From Bradyrhizobium sp. CB1650 (GTDB taxonomy: Bacteria; Pseudomonadota; Alphaproteobacteria; Rhizobiales; Xanthobacteraceae): a stretch of 64,000 nucleotides of DNA. The notes beneath the pieces are model-generated. The model did no database searches, was not told where the DNA came from, and saw only the letters and a program-made list of their open reading frames with translations. The position numbers and the translations under genes were made by a program. Shown here in pieces: positions 9,400-18,485 of this stretch. Location of the stretch: positions 2,881,501 to 2,945,500 of the forward strand of contig NZ_CP121695.1 in the NCBI RefSeq assembly GCF_029761915.1. Reading direction: 5' to 3'. Position 1 is the stretch's first letter, and every line of letters starts with the position of its first letter.

Positions 9400-9765
9400 T
9401 CACCGACACAGTTGCGCGATGCGATCGACCAGTTTCGGCAGGTCAACAGGTTTCTGCCACAGGCTCACGCCTGTAAACCGCTCCGGAATAACCTTGGCAT
9501 CGTACCCGCTACAGAAGACAAAGGGTATGCTCTGCCGGATCAACTCGTCGGCTATTGGGTAAGCCGCCTCGTTGTGGAGGTTGATGTCGATGATGGCGAC
9601 GTCGAAATGATCGCGCGCCGCTTGACGGTACGCTGCATCAAAATGACCAATCGGTCCGACGATACTTGCGCCTTGAAGTTTCAGCGCGGTCTCTAGATCG
9701 CTAGCCAAAAAGTATTCGTCCTCGACGATGAGAACACGGCACCCCTTCAGCTTGTTGTCGCTCAT
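9400..9765 (-). CDS. Single-domain response regulator receiver
   Basis: This is a 121-residue receiver domain. Acidic-pocket residues are visible in VLIVEDEYFLA, the phospho-acceptor Asp in VAIIDINLHNE, and the conserved Lys in LWQKPVDLPKLV. There is no output domain, so it probably acts as a stand-alone phosphate relay or competitor, as with HWE/HisKA2-type kinases in alphaproteobacteria. The start at 9765 (MSDNKLKG) gives a normal receiver length; the longer frame upstream has no receiver homology. No partner kinase is in the window. Confidence 0.8.
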   Translation of the reverse strand: MSDNKLKGCRVLIVEDEYFLASDLETALKLQGASIVGPIGHFDAAYRQAARDHFDVAIIDINLHNEAAYPIADELIRQSIPFVFCSGYDAKVIPERFTGVSLWQKPVDLPKLVDRIAQLCR

Positions 9766-9805
9766 AGCTGTTCGCGCGACCGATGGAGCCAATCGGTAAA
9801 GGATC

Positions 9806-10096
9806 ATGCGCTCACAAAGTTCCCGCACCTTTTGTTTATTTTTGAAAAGCGGCGTGGTCAAGTACTCAGCTCTCGTGACCGACTTCAATCTCAAAGGGCC
9901 GATGAAAGGTTGGGAGATTGCGCGCTTAGTCCGGCAAATCGATCCCATCTTTCCCGTTATCTACATGACTGGCGCGGCCGCAGACGATTGGACATCTGAA
10001 GGAGTACCCAATAGCATCCTTCTAGAAAAGCCATTTGCTCCCGCGCAGCCAGTTACGGCCGTTTCGCAGCTTCTCAACATCGGCTCGCCGACCTGA
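9806..10096 (+). pseudogene. Receiver-domain fragment lacking its N terminus
   Basis: From about residue 20 the frame resembles the second half of a receiver: SALVTDFNLKGPMKGWEIA holds the phospho-acceptor Asp, PVIYMTGAAADDW the Thr, and LLEKPF the Lys. The first ~45 residues, including the acidic pair that binds Mg, are missing and replaced by unrelated residues. It lies divergent from the intact receiver gene, 40 bases away, and is probably the remnant of another regulator. Confidence 0.65.
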
Positions 10097-10209
10097 TGAT
10101 CTAGGCTTTGTGCAACGCCATGTGGCGCACGCCATAAGTCGAGCCTTCAAATCACCTTGCTCTCCGTAGGCGCGGAGGAATGACATCATTTTTCTGGCGA
10201 AAATCACCC

Positions 10210-10329
10210 ATGGAAAAACTCGAAGCCGAACTGGCCTCGATGCGCCCGCGCGCCGATACCCTGAATAGCCGCCATACTGACGCGGCGCTCAGATTTGTGC
10301 GCGAGATCAGCCGCGGGTTTGGCCTATAG
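10210..10329 (+). CDS. Short frame of 39 residues, unknown
   Basis: It reads MEKLEAELASMRPRAD and continues to REISRGFGL-stop, with a regular charged helical pattern. No strong ribosome-binding site is seen. It may be the end of a lost gene rather than a complete one. Confidence 0.25.
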   Translation: MEKLEAELASMRPRADTLNSRHTDAALRFVREISRGFGL

Positions 10330-10342
10330 CGCAAGCATCTCT

Positions 10343-10951
10343 TCATCGGGCCAGCACCTTCTCGCCGCGCGCCCACGCGGCATATTTCCACGCTGTCCAG
10401 TCGCGCTCTTCTCGCCAGCGCCATTGCCATGGATCGCTCTCGGTCGGATTGCCGGTGCGCAGGCCGATGCTCCCGACGTGGACATCGCCGTGGTGGATGA
10501 GCCAGCTTTCCTGGCGGGGGTTGCGGTCTCGGCGGGAAGAGATGGGACATGGCTCGATGAAAGCGCCGGGCAATGCCGCTGGCAAATTGTCAATGTATTG
10601 GGGATCAGATCGCCGCCACGCCACTGGTGACGTTTGCGGCTGCTTCATGCCCGAAGACCCATTAGACTCTATGTTCACCAAAACCTCGCCGGTGGTGACT
10701 TCGGGAACCCCAAGATCGAGGTCATGTAGACTCGCCTGAACAAACGCGAGTATCTTGGCGTTCGCTGCGTTGGCGCTTTCGCGGTCGTCAAATATCATCA
10801 CGGCGATCCCAACACCGTCGCCCGCATCTAGCACATGGTAAGATCTGAATCCGTGCGATTGCCGTAGGATCTCACCGACGCCGCTCTTGGCGCGACGAGC
10901 GGCGTCCGCTACCGAACGAACCTTGGTGTACTTGCGAATGACCATGTACAT
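10343..10951 (-). CDS. Two-part protein: monooxygenase-like N domain plus shortened C domain
   Basis: Residues 1-100 (from MYMVIRKYTKVRSV) have a dimeric alpha/beta-barrel look (HGFRSYHVLDAGDGVGIAVM, IFDDRESANAAN), as in ABM/EthD-type or Dabb proteins. The remaining ~100 residues (HHGDVHVGSIGLRTGNP, DPWQWRW, then DWTAWKYAAW) resemble a hypothetical family known to me from Bradyrhizobium. In that family I expect roughly 50 more residues between the DPWQWR and DWTAWKYA segments. I infer an internal deletion in the C-terminal domain. The start at 10951 was preferred because upstream residues lack similarity to either part. Confidence 0.55.
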   Translation of the reverse strand: MYMVIRKYTKVRSVADAARRAKSGVGEILRQSHGFRSYHVLDAGDGVGIAVMIFDDRESANAANAKILAFVQASLHDLDLGVPEVTTGEVLVNIESNGSSGMKQPQTSPVAWRRSDPQYIDNLPAALPGAFIEPCPISSRRDRNPRQESWLIHHGDVHVGSIGLRTGNPTESDPWQWRWREERDWTAWKYAAWARGEKVLAR

Positions 10952-11104
10952 GGGGCCACCACGCGCCACACGCCCTCCCGCATCAAAGCATATCGGTCCC
11001 AGTCGGACTAGGACCAACTCGCGAGATGGGCCGCAGCGTCCGGTTGGGCGGACCGCGCAACGCGCCTTTTCCAATGCCCCGCAAGTGAGGCGAGGTGCTG
11101 AGGC

Positions 11105-11320
11105 TCAGGAGCCCTCGAACTTGAACGATACGTTGAGCTTGGCGCGATAGGCCTCGACTTTTCCCTTGTCATCCAGTTGCATATCGAGCTTGACGACCTC
11201 TGCAATGCGAAGATCTCGGAGAGATTTTGCAGCTTGCTCGACCGCATTGGCGGCCGCCTTCTCCCATGACTCGGTGCTGGTACCGACCAGTTCAATGACC
11301 TTGTAGACCCTATCGGGCAT
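11105..11320 (-). CDS. Dodecin family flavin-binding protein
   Basis: The 71-residue protein matches dodecins along its whole length: VYKVIELVGTSTESWEKAA at the N terminus, AAKSLRDLRIAEVVKLD in the middle and the closing AYRAKLNVSFKFEG strand. Dodecins assemble as hollow dodecamers that store and quench riboflavin or FMN in the cytoplasm. The start is preceded by an AGGAGGA box. Length and start agree with the family. Confidence 0.92.
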   Translation of the reverse strand: MPDRVYKVIELVGTSTESWEKAAANAVEQAAKSLRDLRIAEVVKLDMQLDDKGKVEAYRAKLNVSFKFEGS

Positions 11321-12191
11321 GTCGTCCTCCTATTCGGCAGGAGCAGGAAATCTAGCATCACGATCTCGACGCTGATACGTCTCGGGATGTCGTGGAAAAG
11401 GGTCCGATTGGCTGTCGTTTCCTGTTTGAGCCAAAGAAGAACTCGGGCGGCCCTCCGTCGGGGGATACGTTCGCATTTCAGCCCCCGGGGACGCTCACAT
11501 GGAATCTCCTTCCCGCCAGTTAGCTTCACCATATATTTTTGCCGGCCAAGATCGTCTTGCCGCTAAGGTTCTGACCCATGAAGCGATGGCACCACGTCAG
11601 CATCAGCAGCATGGTTATCGCCGTGGGTCTGGTATGTTCCGGGGCCGGGCCCTTAGCTGAACACTGCAGCAGCCGCCACCGCTTCTGCTATGCGGAGAAG
11701 ACGCGACGTTACGGGTCGTTGGGCGGACCGCCGCTTTTGACCCTAATGTATGGTCCGGCCGTGCGGTGCAAGAAGATTTCGACGATGCGGTAGATGCGGT
11801 CTTGCATCAATGTATCCGGCTTCTGCTTGGAGCGGAGTGCTCCGGGCCATCATGGACATCAGCGCGCATGTGATCTGGTTAGCGGACAGGCCTCGACCGG
11901 GCCATTTGGGTCACCAGGGTTCGCATGCGTCGGGAAGACCGATTCTCCATCGTCGTGTCATCCTCTCGCAGACCTCGGCGGGTAAGGGTGTTGTTACGTC
12001 ATCGATAGCTCCTCACTTCGCGCTGTTCCTTTGTTCGTGCCTGGTGGTCGTTCCTTCGTCCCGGCCTGCGCGCGCAGACGCGCCGCGCGCACGGGGCCGT
12101 CAAGGCCGGCCGTCGTGCTGTCCTGACGTCTTGCTCTACGCTGCCAGGCTGCGTCTTGACGGCTCCGAGCACGGCGCGAGGATCGGCCGGG
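11321..12191. other. Interval without a supported gene
   Basis: A plus-strand frame at 11578-11793 begins with a hydrophobic stretch (MVIAVGLVCSGAGPLA) but has no clear ribosome-binding site. A minus-strand frame (11008-11532) overlaps dodecin and is rejected. The right part, up to 12191, is probably the downstream end of the IS110 element. Confidence 0.35.
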
Positions 12192-13245
12192 TCAGGACGT
12201 CGTCGCCTCAGCCTTGACGCACGCGAAGGCGCGTCCCTTGTTGAGAACCGCCCAGGCGATCCGGGCGCTTGTTCGCGAGCGCAATCGCCAGCACGTTGTG
12301 GTGCAATCGCTTCTTGGCGGCTTCGATCCAGGAGTTGAGGCCATAGCGCTCCCAACACCTGACCTTGACCAGCACAACCCACGCGGCTTGCACGAACAGC
12401 GCGCGCAGGTAGCGATTGCCGCGCCTTGAGATACTGCCGAGGATCGTGCGGTCGCCGGTCGATATCTGCTTCGGCACCAGTCCTAGCCAGGCGCCGAAGT
12501 CGCGGCCTTTCGAGAACACGTCTCCCATGCCGATCGCGGCCACCATTGCGCTCGAGATGATCGGGCCAATGCCAGGCACCGTCATCAGTCGCCGGCAGGC
12601 CTGATCCTGACGGGCCAGTGTTTCGATCTCGTTCGATAGCCCCTCGATACGCTCATCCAGCCGGCGCCAGTCTTCCGCCAGACCCTCGATGAGGCGCAAC
12701 ATGCGAGGCGAGAGCACATCGGCGCGTGTCGCCAAGATACCCGGCAACTCGAACCGCAGGGCATGCAGGCCCTGCCGCACGGCGATGCCCCGCTCCAGCA
12801 GGAACGCACGGATCTGATTGATGGCGCCTGTACGCTGACCGACCAATCGATCGCGGACGCGGTGCAGCGCCTGAAGCTCGAGCTGATCGGCGGTCTTGGT
12901 CGCGACGAACTTCATGGTCGGGCGTTGGACCGCCTCGGCGATGGCTTCCGCATCTCGGAAGTCGTTCTTCTGTCCCTTCGAATACGGGCGCACGTATTTC
13001 GCAGGCATCAGGCGGGCGTCGTGGCCAAGCTTTTGGAGCCTGCGGCTGAGATGATGCGCGCCGACGCAGGCCTCCCTACCGATCACGCACGGTGCCAGCT
13101 TGGCAAGCCGCGTTTCCACCTGGCCGCGTGACCACTTCTGCCGCAGCACGATGGCACCGCGGTCATCATGACCCACGATGTGGAACGAGTTCTTGCCGAT
13201 ATCGATGCCGATCACGGCGATCGCTGCGTTGAGTTTCTGAGACAT
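12192..13245 (-). pseudogene. IS110-family transposase with a C-terminal frameshift
   Basis: DEDD transposase. The RuvC-like core is complete (VIGIDIGKNSFH, then REACVGAHHL, then GQKNDFRDAEAIAEAV), as is the transposase_20 domain (MTVPGIGPIISSAMV, FGAWLGLVPKQISTGDR). Near 12267, ALANK is followed by unrelated residues, while another frame continues with ARIAWAVLNKGRAFACVK to a stop at 12192. Loss of two bases (CT after AACAAG) explains this. The last ~28 residues are altered, so activity is doubtful but not excluded. The ATG at 13245 follows an AAGGAG box. Confidence 0.75.
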
Positions 13246-13629
13246 GGCGTGCTCCTTGTCTTGAGCGCCCCTTGCCAGCTTCTCGGGCTGGCAGGGCCGG
13301 AGCACGGCCGGACCATCCCATCCTGATGTCCCCAGTCAAGCACACAGCGCACGGTTTCCCATCTCCACGAGGACTCATCGTGAAGTTCTTGCGCCGATGG
13401 ATCGTGCAGAGGAGAAGGCGGGACCCAAAGACGTCGGTGAACAGGCTCTGATGCGCGGGTTGGATACCGCATTTCCGTTTTTTCGTCTGGGGCTGTCCCT
13501 GGTCTAGCGTCGGGCGTCGATCGGATGATCGGCCACATAATGGGTTTCAGGATTTCCCCTGCCGTGGTCCCACCTTCACCTCTGCACGATTGATGTCTGC
13601 GACTACCCCTGATCCCGATTGCAACAAAG
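13246..13629 (-). other. Non-coding upstream end of the IS110 element, with a hairpin
   Basis: No gene is seen. A strong hairpin at 13270-13296 (CCTTGCCAGC / GCTGGCAGGG) sits 25 bases upstream of the transposase start. In IS110-group elements the bridge RNA is known to come from the non-coding end next to the transposase start, so this segment is the place to look. Assignment is inference. Confidence 0.4.
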
Positions 13630-13681
13630 GGGGCTGTGGGCCGGTCGAGCGCACCTCACGACTCGAGCGGTCCACAGCCCC
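13630..13681 (-). other. Structured segment next to an IS1111-type transposase stop
   Basis: A perfect 10-bp inverted repeat (GGGGCTGTGG at 13630-13639, CCACAGCCCC at 13672-13681) encloses a smaller TCGAG/CTCGA stem. It starts seven bases beyond the stop of the IS1111-type transposase. In IS1111-group elements the bridge RNA lies downstream of the transposase. It could also be a terminator, but no T-run follows. Confidence 0.4.
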
Positions 13682-13688
13682 AACGACG

Positions 13689-14784
13689 TTACGCCTGTCG
13701 AGGTGGCACGAGCTCGCGATTGATTGCCCAAATGAAGGCGGATAGCTCTCGGGCAATCGCCGTGACGATTACGGTTCGCCGCTTGCCCTTCCGCTCGAGT
13801 GAGCGGAAGCGTCCGCACAATCTGGTTTGCGCTTTCCACGCAATCTCTCGCGCGCGTCTCGGTGCGGCCTCCACCTTTGGCTGCTTGTCTCGGCTCACGC
13901 GCGGCGGATATCGATAACTCCAGGCCGCCTCCACAAGAATACGTCGCGCCCGCCCATTACCGGCTTTGGTGATGCCGCCTCGTTTGCCCCTGTCACCAGT
14001 CGAGTTTTCCGTGGGCACCAGACCCAGATAGCCCATCAGCTCGCGCGGATTTTGAAAGCGGGAGAGATCACCAATCTCGGCCAGCACCCCCACAGCCGCA
14101 ATGAGATCAATCCCCCGCATCGCCTGCAGGGCCGCGACAACCTCGGCAAGCGACCACTCGGGTACCACCTCGCGGATGGCATCTTCCAAACGCTCCATCC
14201 GCTCACTTTCCTGGCGTATCCCCTCCAGTAACTCTTCGAATGCGATGCGCTGCTCGCGATGCTCGAGCTTCTGCGACACCAGCCATCTCATGTGGGCTGG
14301 TCCCCACGCTGTCTTGCCCGGATAGATGCGTCCCAGCCGCAGCATCAATGACGAGATCTGTTGACGCTTGCCCTGGAGGTCCTTCTTCACTGCCTGACGG
14401 GCGCGCGAGAGATCGCGCATAGCCTCATGGCGCTCGTCCGGCACCCACACCGCGGTGAGTTCGCCCGCGCGCAACAACTTGGCGAGGCTTACCGCATCGC
14501 GCCGGTTCGTCTTCACTCGATCGCCGGCCTTCTTCGGAACGAGCGAGGGGGAGGCTCTTGAGCAGCCTGTAGAGGCCATATCCTGTCGGCCCTGCTTCGT
14601 AGCAAAACGTCAGATGACAGCATTTCGCTGCAAGCTTTGCCACCAGCTTTCGGATCGCTGCCTCCGTGGCAGAAAACTCCCCGAGATATCGTACCTCGCC
14701 GCCACGGCCGCCATCGGCAATGGCTATTGCATTGCGCGATTTTGACGTATCGATTCCGACAAAGACCTCGGTATGATGACCCAC
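13689..14784 (-). pseudogene. IS110/IS1111-group transposase, frameshifted
   Basis: The N-terminal frame (GTG at 14784 after an AGGAGGG box) gives VFVGIDTSKSRNAIAIAD and CYEAGPTGYGLYRLLKS, the first half of the DEDD core. The rest, from PSLVPKKAGDRVKTNRRDA through MRGIDLIAAVGVLAEIG to the end at 13689, lies in another frame. The join near 14545 lacks about seven residues normally found between LLKS and PSLVPKK, so a short non-triplet deletion is the likely cause. Active transposase should not be made. Confidence 0.85.
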
Positions 14785-14884
14785 GACTCGCCCTCCTTGT
14801 TTGAGGCTCTGCCCGGTCCATCCAGGCAACCCTCGTCGCAACATCGAGGGTGAGTCGCCTCATTTTGTGGAGGACATACAGTCT

Positions 14885-16764
14885 AGCCGAAGTCGGATTT
14901 GCGGCAGCCGCGTCCATTGCGCCAGCGGAGGTTGCGCGCGCCGCTGGCGCCGTTCACTTAGGTGGCGCGAACGTAACCGTAGCGCAGGTTCGACGGTCGC
15001 TTGGAAGCTTGTGTGTACTCGCTCTTGAGCGCCGCGAGGCGGTCCTCGGAAAAGGCCGGCATCCTGGTATTCTCGGCCGCCTTCAGCTTGATCTTGTAGA
15101 ACCTGGTTGCGTTGCCCGCGAAGATCAGCTGCTTGGTCGCGCTGTTGGCGTCGCCAAGCGCCGCAAAGCCGTACTTCCTCTGCATATCCTCGGGGATTTC
15201 GAGCCGGCGCAGCGCCTCGATCTGCCACTGTGGTGAGCCGTACCAGACCGAGTCGGTGCCCCACATGACGTGGTCGACCCCCATCCCCTTGATCAGCGTG
15301 CCGACCAGCGCGGCGCAGAACTTCGGATGCGCCACCGCCGAGTTGGCAAAGGACGTGCCGAGCTCGGCATAGACGTTGGTGACGCCGAACTTCTGCGGGA
15401 TTTCCGCGAGATCGGTGGCCCACTGGATACGGCCGGTCTGCTCGAAATCCGCCCAGGCCTGATCGGGTAGTTCGAGGAACGGCCGCAGCGCCGAGTGATA
15501 GATCACGAAGTTCATCTGCGGCCAATCCTTCGCGGCCTTTCCGATGTCCCACGCCGTTGCGTATTCCCACACGCCGGCGAACGACTTCTCATAATCGGGT
15601 GGCAGCAGCCCCTTGTGGATGCACAGCGTATTGATGCCGGCCTTCACTGCCTAGAACGGATACATCACCTGCTCGTCGTCGAGCCGCCATGGGAACTTCG
15701 AGGGCGCCAGCGGATCGCCAATGGTGTAGGACTTCCAGGAATCTGGCTTGTAGACCTCGATCGCCTTGTCCACCTCGTCCATCCAGCCGGGTTGCTTGGG
15801 GGTGATGACGCTGTGCGCCAGCAGGCGGCGCGAACCGGCGAAGTCGTTGATCAGTTCTCGCGCCTTGACGATCTGCTCGTTGGAGAGAAGCCACCAGCTC
15901 GGGTCGTCGAACGGCGCGCCGCTCAAGAGCGCCATGTTGGTGTCGCTGTCGTAATAGATCTCCTTCACGTAATTCTGGAACTTGTAGCGGGCGAGCGAGG
16001 AAACGCCTTCCGCCTTCATCTTGGGGTTCCAGTGCTGGCTCGCAAAATCCGCCAGCCCCAGAAGCTCCTTGTGGTCGAAGTCGTCGCGCACGAAATGGGT
16101 CTGGACGTCGAAGATGAACTGGTCGGCGAGGCTTTGCGTCCGGGCCAGCATCAATTCGGGCTCGCGGGCCTCGGCGGGCGCGACCTGGAAAACATTGCCG
16201 TAGATGTCGTTCATGGCGAGGAACGCCGCCGCCATGCCGCAGCTTGTGTGCAAGAACTGCCTGCGGCTCAAGCCGAGGTGCTTGCCGTTCACGTCGGCGA
16301 GCTCGTTGATCCGCGCCTCGACCCTTCTCTGGACAGCGCTCTGCGGGGGCGGGAGATACTCGCCGTTGGAGACAATCTGGGTCGGAATCGGCATTGCCGA
16401 CGATGCCGCCTCTGCGCCCGCGACGAGACGCTGTTCTCGCTCACTAAGCCAGGTGCTCATTGTTCTCCTCCCATTTGTTGGCCATCGACCGTGCTGGGCG
16501 GTGCGCGCATGCGGCTACGCGTTTGGCCGGCTCCCAATCAGTGAGCTGGACCGACCAGGCGTACCTCTCCGGTTCATCCACGCATGAAGCCATCACACGC
16601 ACGCCCCACTCGCGGGCGAATCCTTGATCGCTTCATCTGCGAGAGCGGCACGGCATACTCGAAAAGCGACTTGCAGCAACGGCGTACCGTTGCCGATTCG
16701 AGGCTCAAACTTTTATTGGCGCAAGCGATGTGATCCGACAGTCACACTGTCCCAACACCGCATC
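14885..16764 (-). repeat. 1.88-kb duplicated segment, copy 1
   Basis: Base-by-base comparison shows near-identity with 33202-35081, in the same orientation and with the same total length. It covers the amidohydrolase pseudogene plus about 300 bases upstream. Similarity is lower over the first ~70 bases and stops abruptly at 16764. No inverted repeats or transposase were seen at the borders. Confidence 0.9.
14958..16460 (-). pseudogene. Tat-exported amidohydrolase (Amidohydro_2), interrupted by an in-frame TAG, copy 1
   Basis: The reading frame from ATG 16460 (AGGAG upstream) carries a twin-arginine signal (LSRRQFLHTSCGMAAAFLA, about residues 64-82) and the start of a metal-dependent hydrolase (FDVQTHFV). 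It ends at TAG 15651-15653 after DDEQVMYPF. The same frame continues at once with VKAGINTLCIHKGLL and runs to a TAA at 14958, including NFVIYHSA, ELGTSFANSAVAHP and VMWGTDSVWYGSPQW, typical of Amidohydro_2. A 6-base deletion turning TAC-GAG-AAG into TAG would explain the stop. Without readthrough, two fragments result. The second could start at GTG 15647. Confidence 0.85.
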
Positions 16765-16967
16765 GTTCTTTCATCTGATCGACTTCAGGGCCGAAGTGTG
16801 AAAGGCCCGTTGTTCGAATGGACTGCGTCGGCGCACTGCAGCGGGCATTCCATTGACGGGACAACTCAGCGGGAGTTTGCTGACGGCGCGAACCCTTAGC
16901 TTCAGCTAAGATCATTGCCTGGTCGGGCGAACTCGGCCCTCGCAAAAAAGGTCCCAGGAGGAGCGTC

Positions 16968-18299
16968 ATGTGTAGGTGGAAAATACTGGCGACGACGGCG
17001 CTGGCCGCGATGCTGGTCACTGCGACGGCCGTGTTGCCAGTCTCGGCGCGCGAACTCCAGCCCCTCGCCACGGCAACGCCTGAACAGGTCGGCATGTCGG
17101 TGGAGCGCCTTGGGCGCATCACCACAATGTTCACAAAAGAGATTGCCGACGGCAAGCTGCCGGGTGCGGTGGTCATGGTCGCCCGCAAGGGGAAGGTCGT
17201 CTATTCGGACGCCATCGGCTTCCAAGACAAGGGCGCGGAAATGCCGATGAAGCTCGATTCGATCTTCCGCATCTATTCAATGACCAAGCCGCTTGTCTCG
17301 GTAGCAGCTATGATGCTGGTCGAAGATGGCGTCATCCAGCTCACCGATCCCGTCTCCAAATTTCTGCCGGCCTTCAAAGAAATGCAAGTGAGCGTGGCAA
17401 GCACAGGCGCCGATGGCAAGACCACCTACACGAACGTACCGGCGGCCAAGCCGATCACCGTGCAGGACCTTCTGCGGCATAGCGCGGGTCTTGCCTATGC
17501 TGAGATCACCAAGAACGAACCGGTGAAGGCAGCCTACGTCGAGGCCAAGTTCTCCCAGCCGGGCGTGCATGAGTATGATTCCCGGGATATGACGCCTGCC
17601 GAGCAAGTCGCGCGCATGGCAAAGATACCCCTGATCCACCAGCCAGCCACGATCTGGGAGTACGGCATGGCCGTCGATATTCTCGGCCGTGTGATTGAGG
17701 CGGCGTCGGGCAAGCGGCTTTCTGTCTTCCTGGACGAACGACTGTTCACGCCGCTCAAAATGGCGGACACGGGCTTCTGGGTGCCATCGTCGAAGATCTC
17801 GCGCGTCGCGCAGCCGCTGCCGGTCGACCCGGCTTCAGGCCTGAAGACGAGCGTCCTCGATGTGTCGGCCGAGCCGAAGAATGATTCCGGCGGCGCTGGC
17901 GCAGTTTCGACCGCCACGGATTATTTGCGGTTCGGTCAGATGCTCCTGAATGGCGGCGAGCTGGACGGCGTACGCGTATTGAGCCGCTCCACCATCAAAC
18001 TGATGACGTCAGACCATCTCGGCACACGCGTCGCAGCGCCGCTCCAGCCCGGCGAGCTTCTGCTGGGAACTCCCGGCTACACGTTCGGCCTTGGCTTTGC
18101 AGTGCGTCAGGGTGACGGCGTAGCTGGTGTGCCTGGCTCTGCGGGCGAGTTCATGTGGGCAGGTTACGCTGGCACCTTTTTCTGGGTCGATCCCCAGGAA
18201 GAGATCGTCGGTGTCTACATGACACAGGCCCCGAGCCCAATACGCGCCTATTACCGCAAGATGTTCAAGGCCCTCGTCTATCAGGCGCTCGCGGATTGA
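16968..18299 (+). CDS. Exported serine hydrolase of the beta-lactamase/class C fold
   Basis: This is a 443-residue protein with a signal peptide (cleavage near VSARE) and a beta-lactamase family domain. The SxxK nucleophile motif is SMTK (about residue 104), within FRIYSMTKPLVSVAAMMLVEDG. The Tyr motif is in EYGMAVDILG, and a late GYAGTFFWVDP segment matches the third conserved box. Such proteins are esterases or D-aminopeptidases more often than true beta-lactamases. An AGGAGG box precedes the ATG. It lies divergent from the amidohydrolase pseudogene, and the reductase at 18486 follows on the same strand. Confidence 0.85.
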   Translation: MCRWKILATTALAAMLVTATAVLPVSARELQPLATATPEQVGMSVERLGRITTMFTKEIADGKLPGAVVMVARKGKVVYSDAIGFQDKGAEMPMKLDSIFRIYSMTKPLVSVAAMMLVEDGVIQLTDPVSKFLPAFKEMQVSVASTGADGKTTYTNVPAAKPITVQDLLRHSAGLAYAEITKNEPVKAAYVEAKFSQPGVHEYDSRDMTPAEQVARMAKIPLIHQPATIWEYGMAVDILGRVIEAASGKRLSVFLDERLFTPLKMADTGFWVPSSKISRVAQPLPVDPASGLKTSVLDVSAEPKNDSGGAGAVSTATDYLRFGQMLLNGGELDGVRVLSRSTIKLMTSDHLGTRVAAPLQPGELLLGTPGYTFGLGFAVRQGDGVAGVPGSAGEFMWAGYAGTFFWVDPQEEIVGVYMTQAPSPIRAYYRKMFKALVYQALAD

Positions 18300-18485
18300 A
18301 AATCATCCCCGCCCTCCATCAGCAGGCTGGTGCGATCCACCGGTGGAAGACGGTCCGAATAAGGGGTAGCGCCCGCTTGGTAGCCAGTGTTGCGTGGTCC
18401 CTGGCGACGGTGGCCGCGAAGCGTACAGAGCGATTGCACACGGATCTGAAGATAGCGGTCCCGGGTCTCGAGGAGGACCAACGTC

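Noticed and set aside
15651..15653. TAG in the amidohydrolase as a recoded pyrrolysine-type codon
   Set aside because: A 6-base deletion explains the stop, copy 2 has a further TAG elsewhere, and no pyl genes or recoding structure is visible. Readthrough remains only a remote option.
15495..16544. Plus-strand frame of 349 codons (and its twin at 33812-34861)
   Set aside because: It lies antisense to the amidohydrolase, which has clear family motifs. The frame exists because of GC-biased third positions; it is repeated only because the segment is duplicated.
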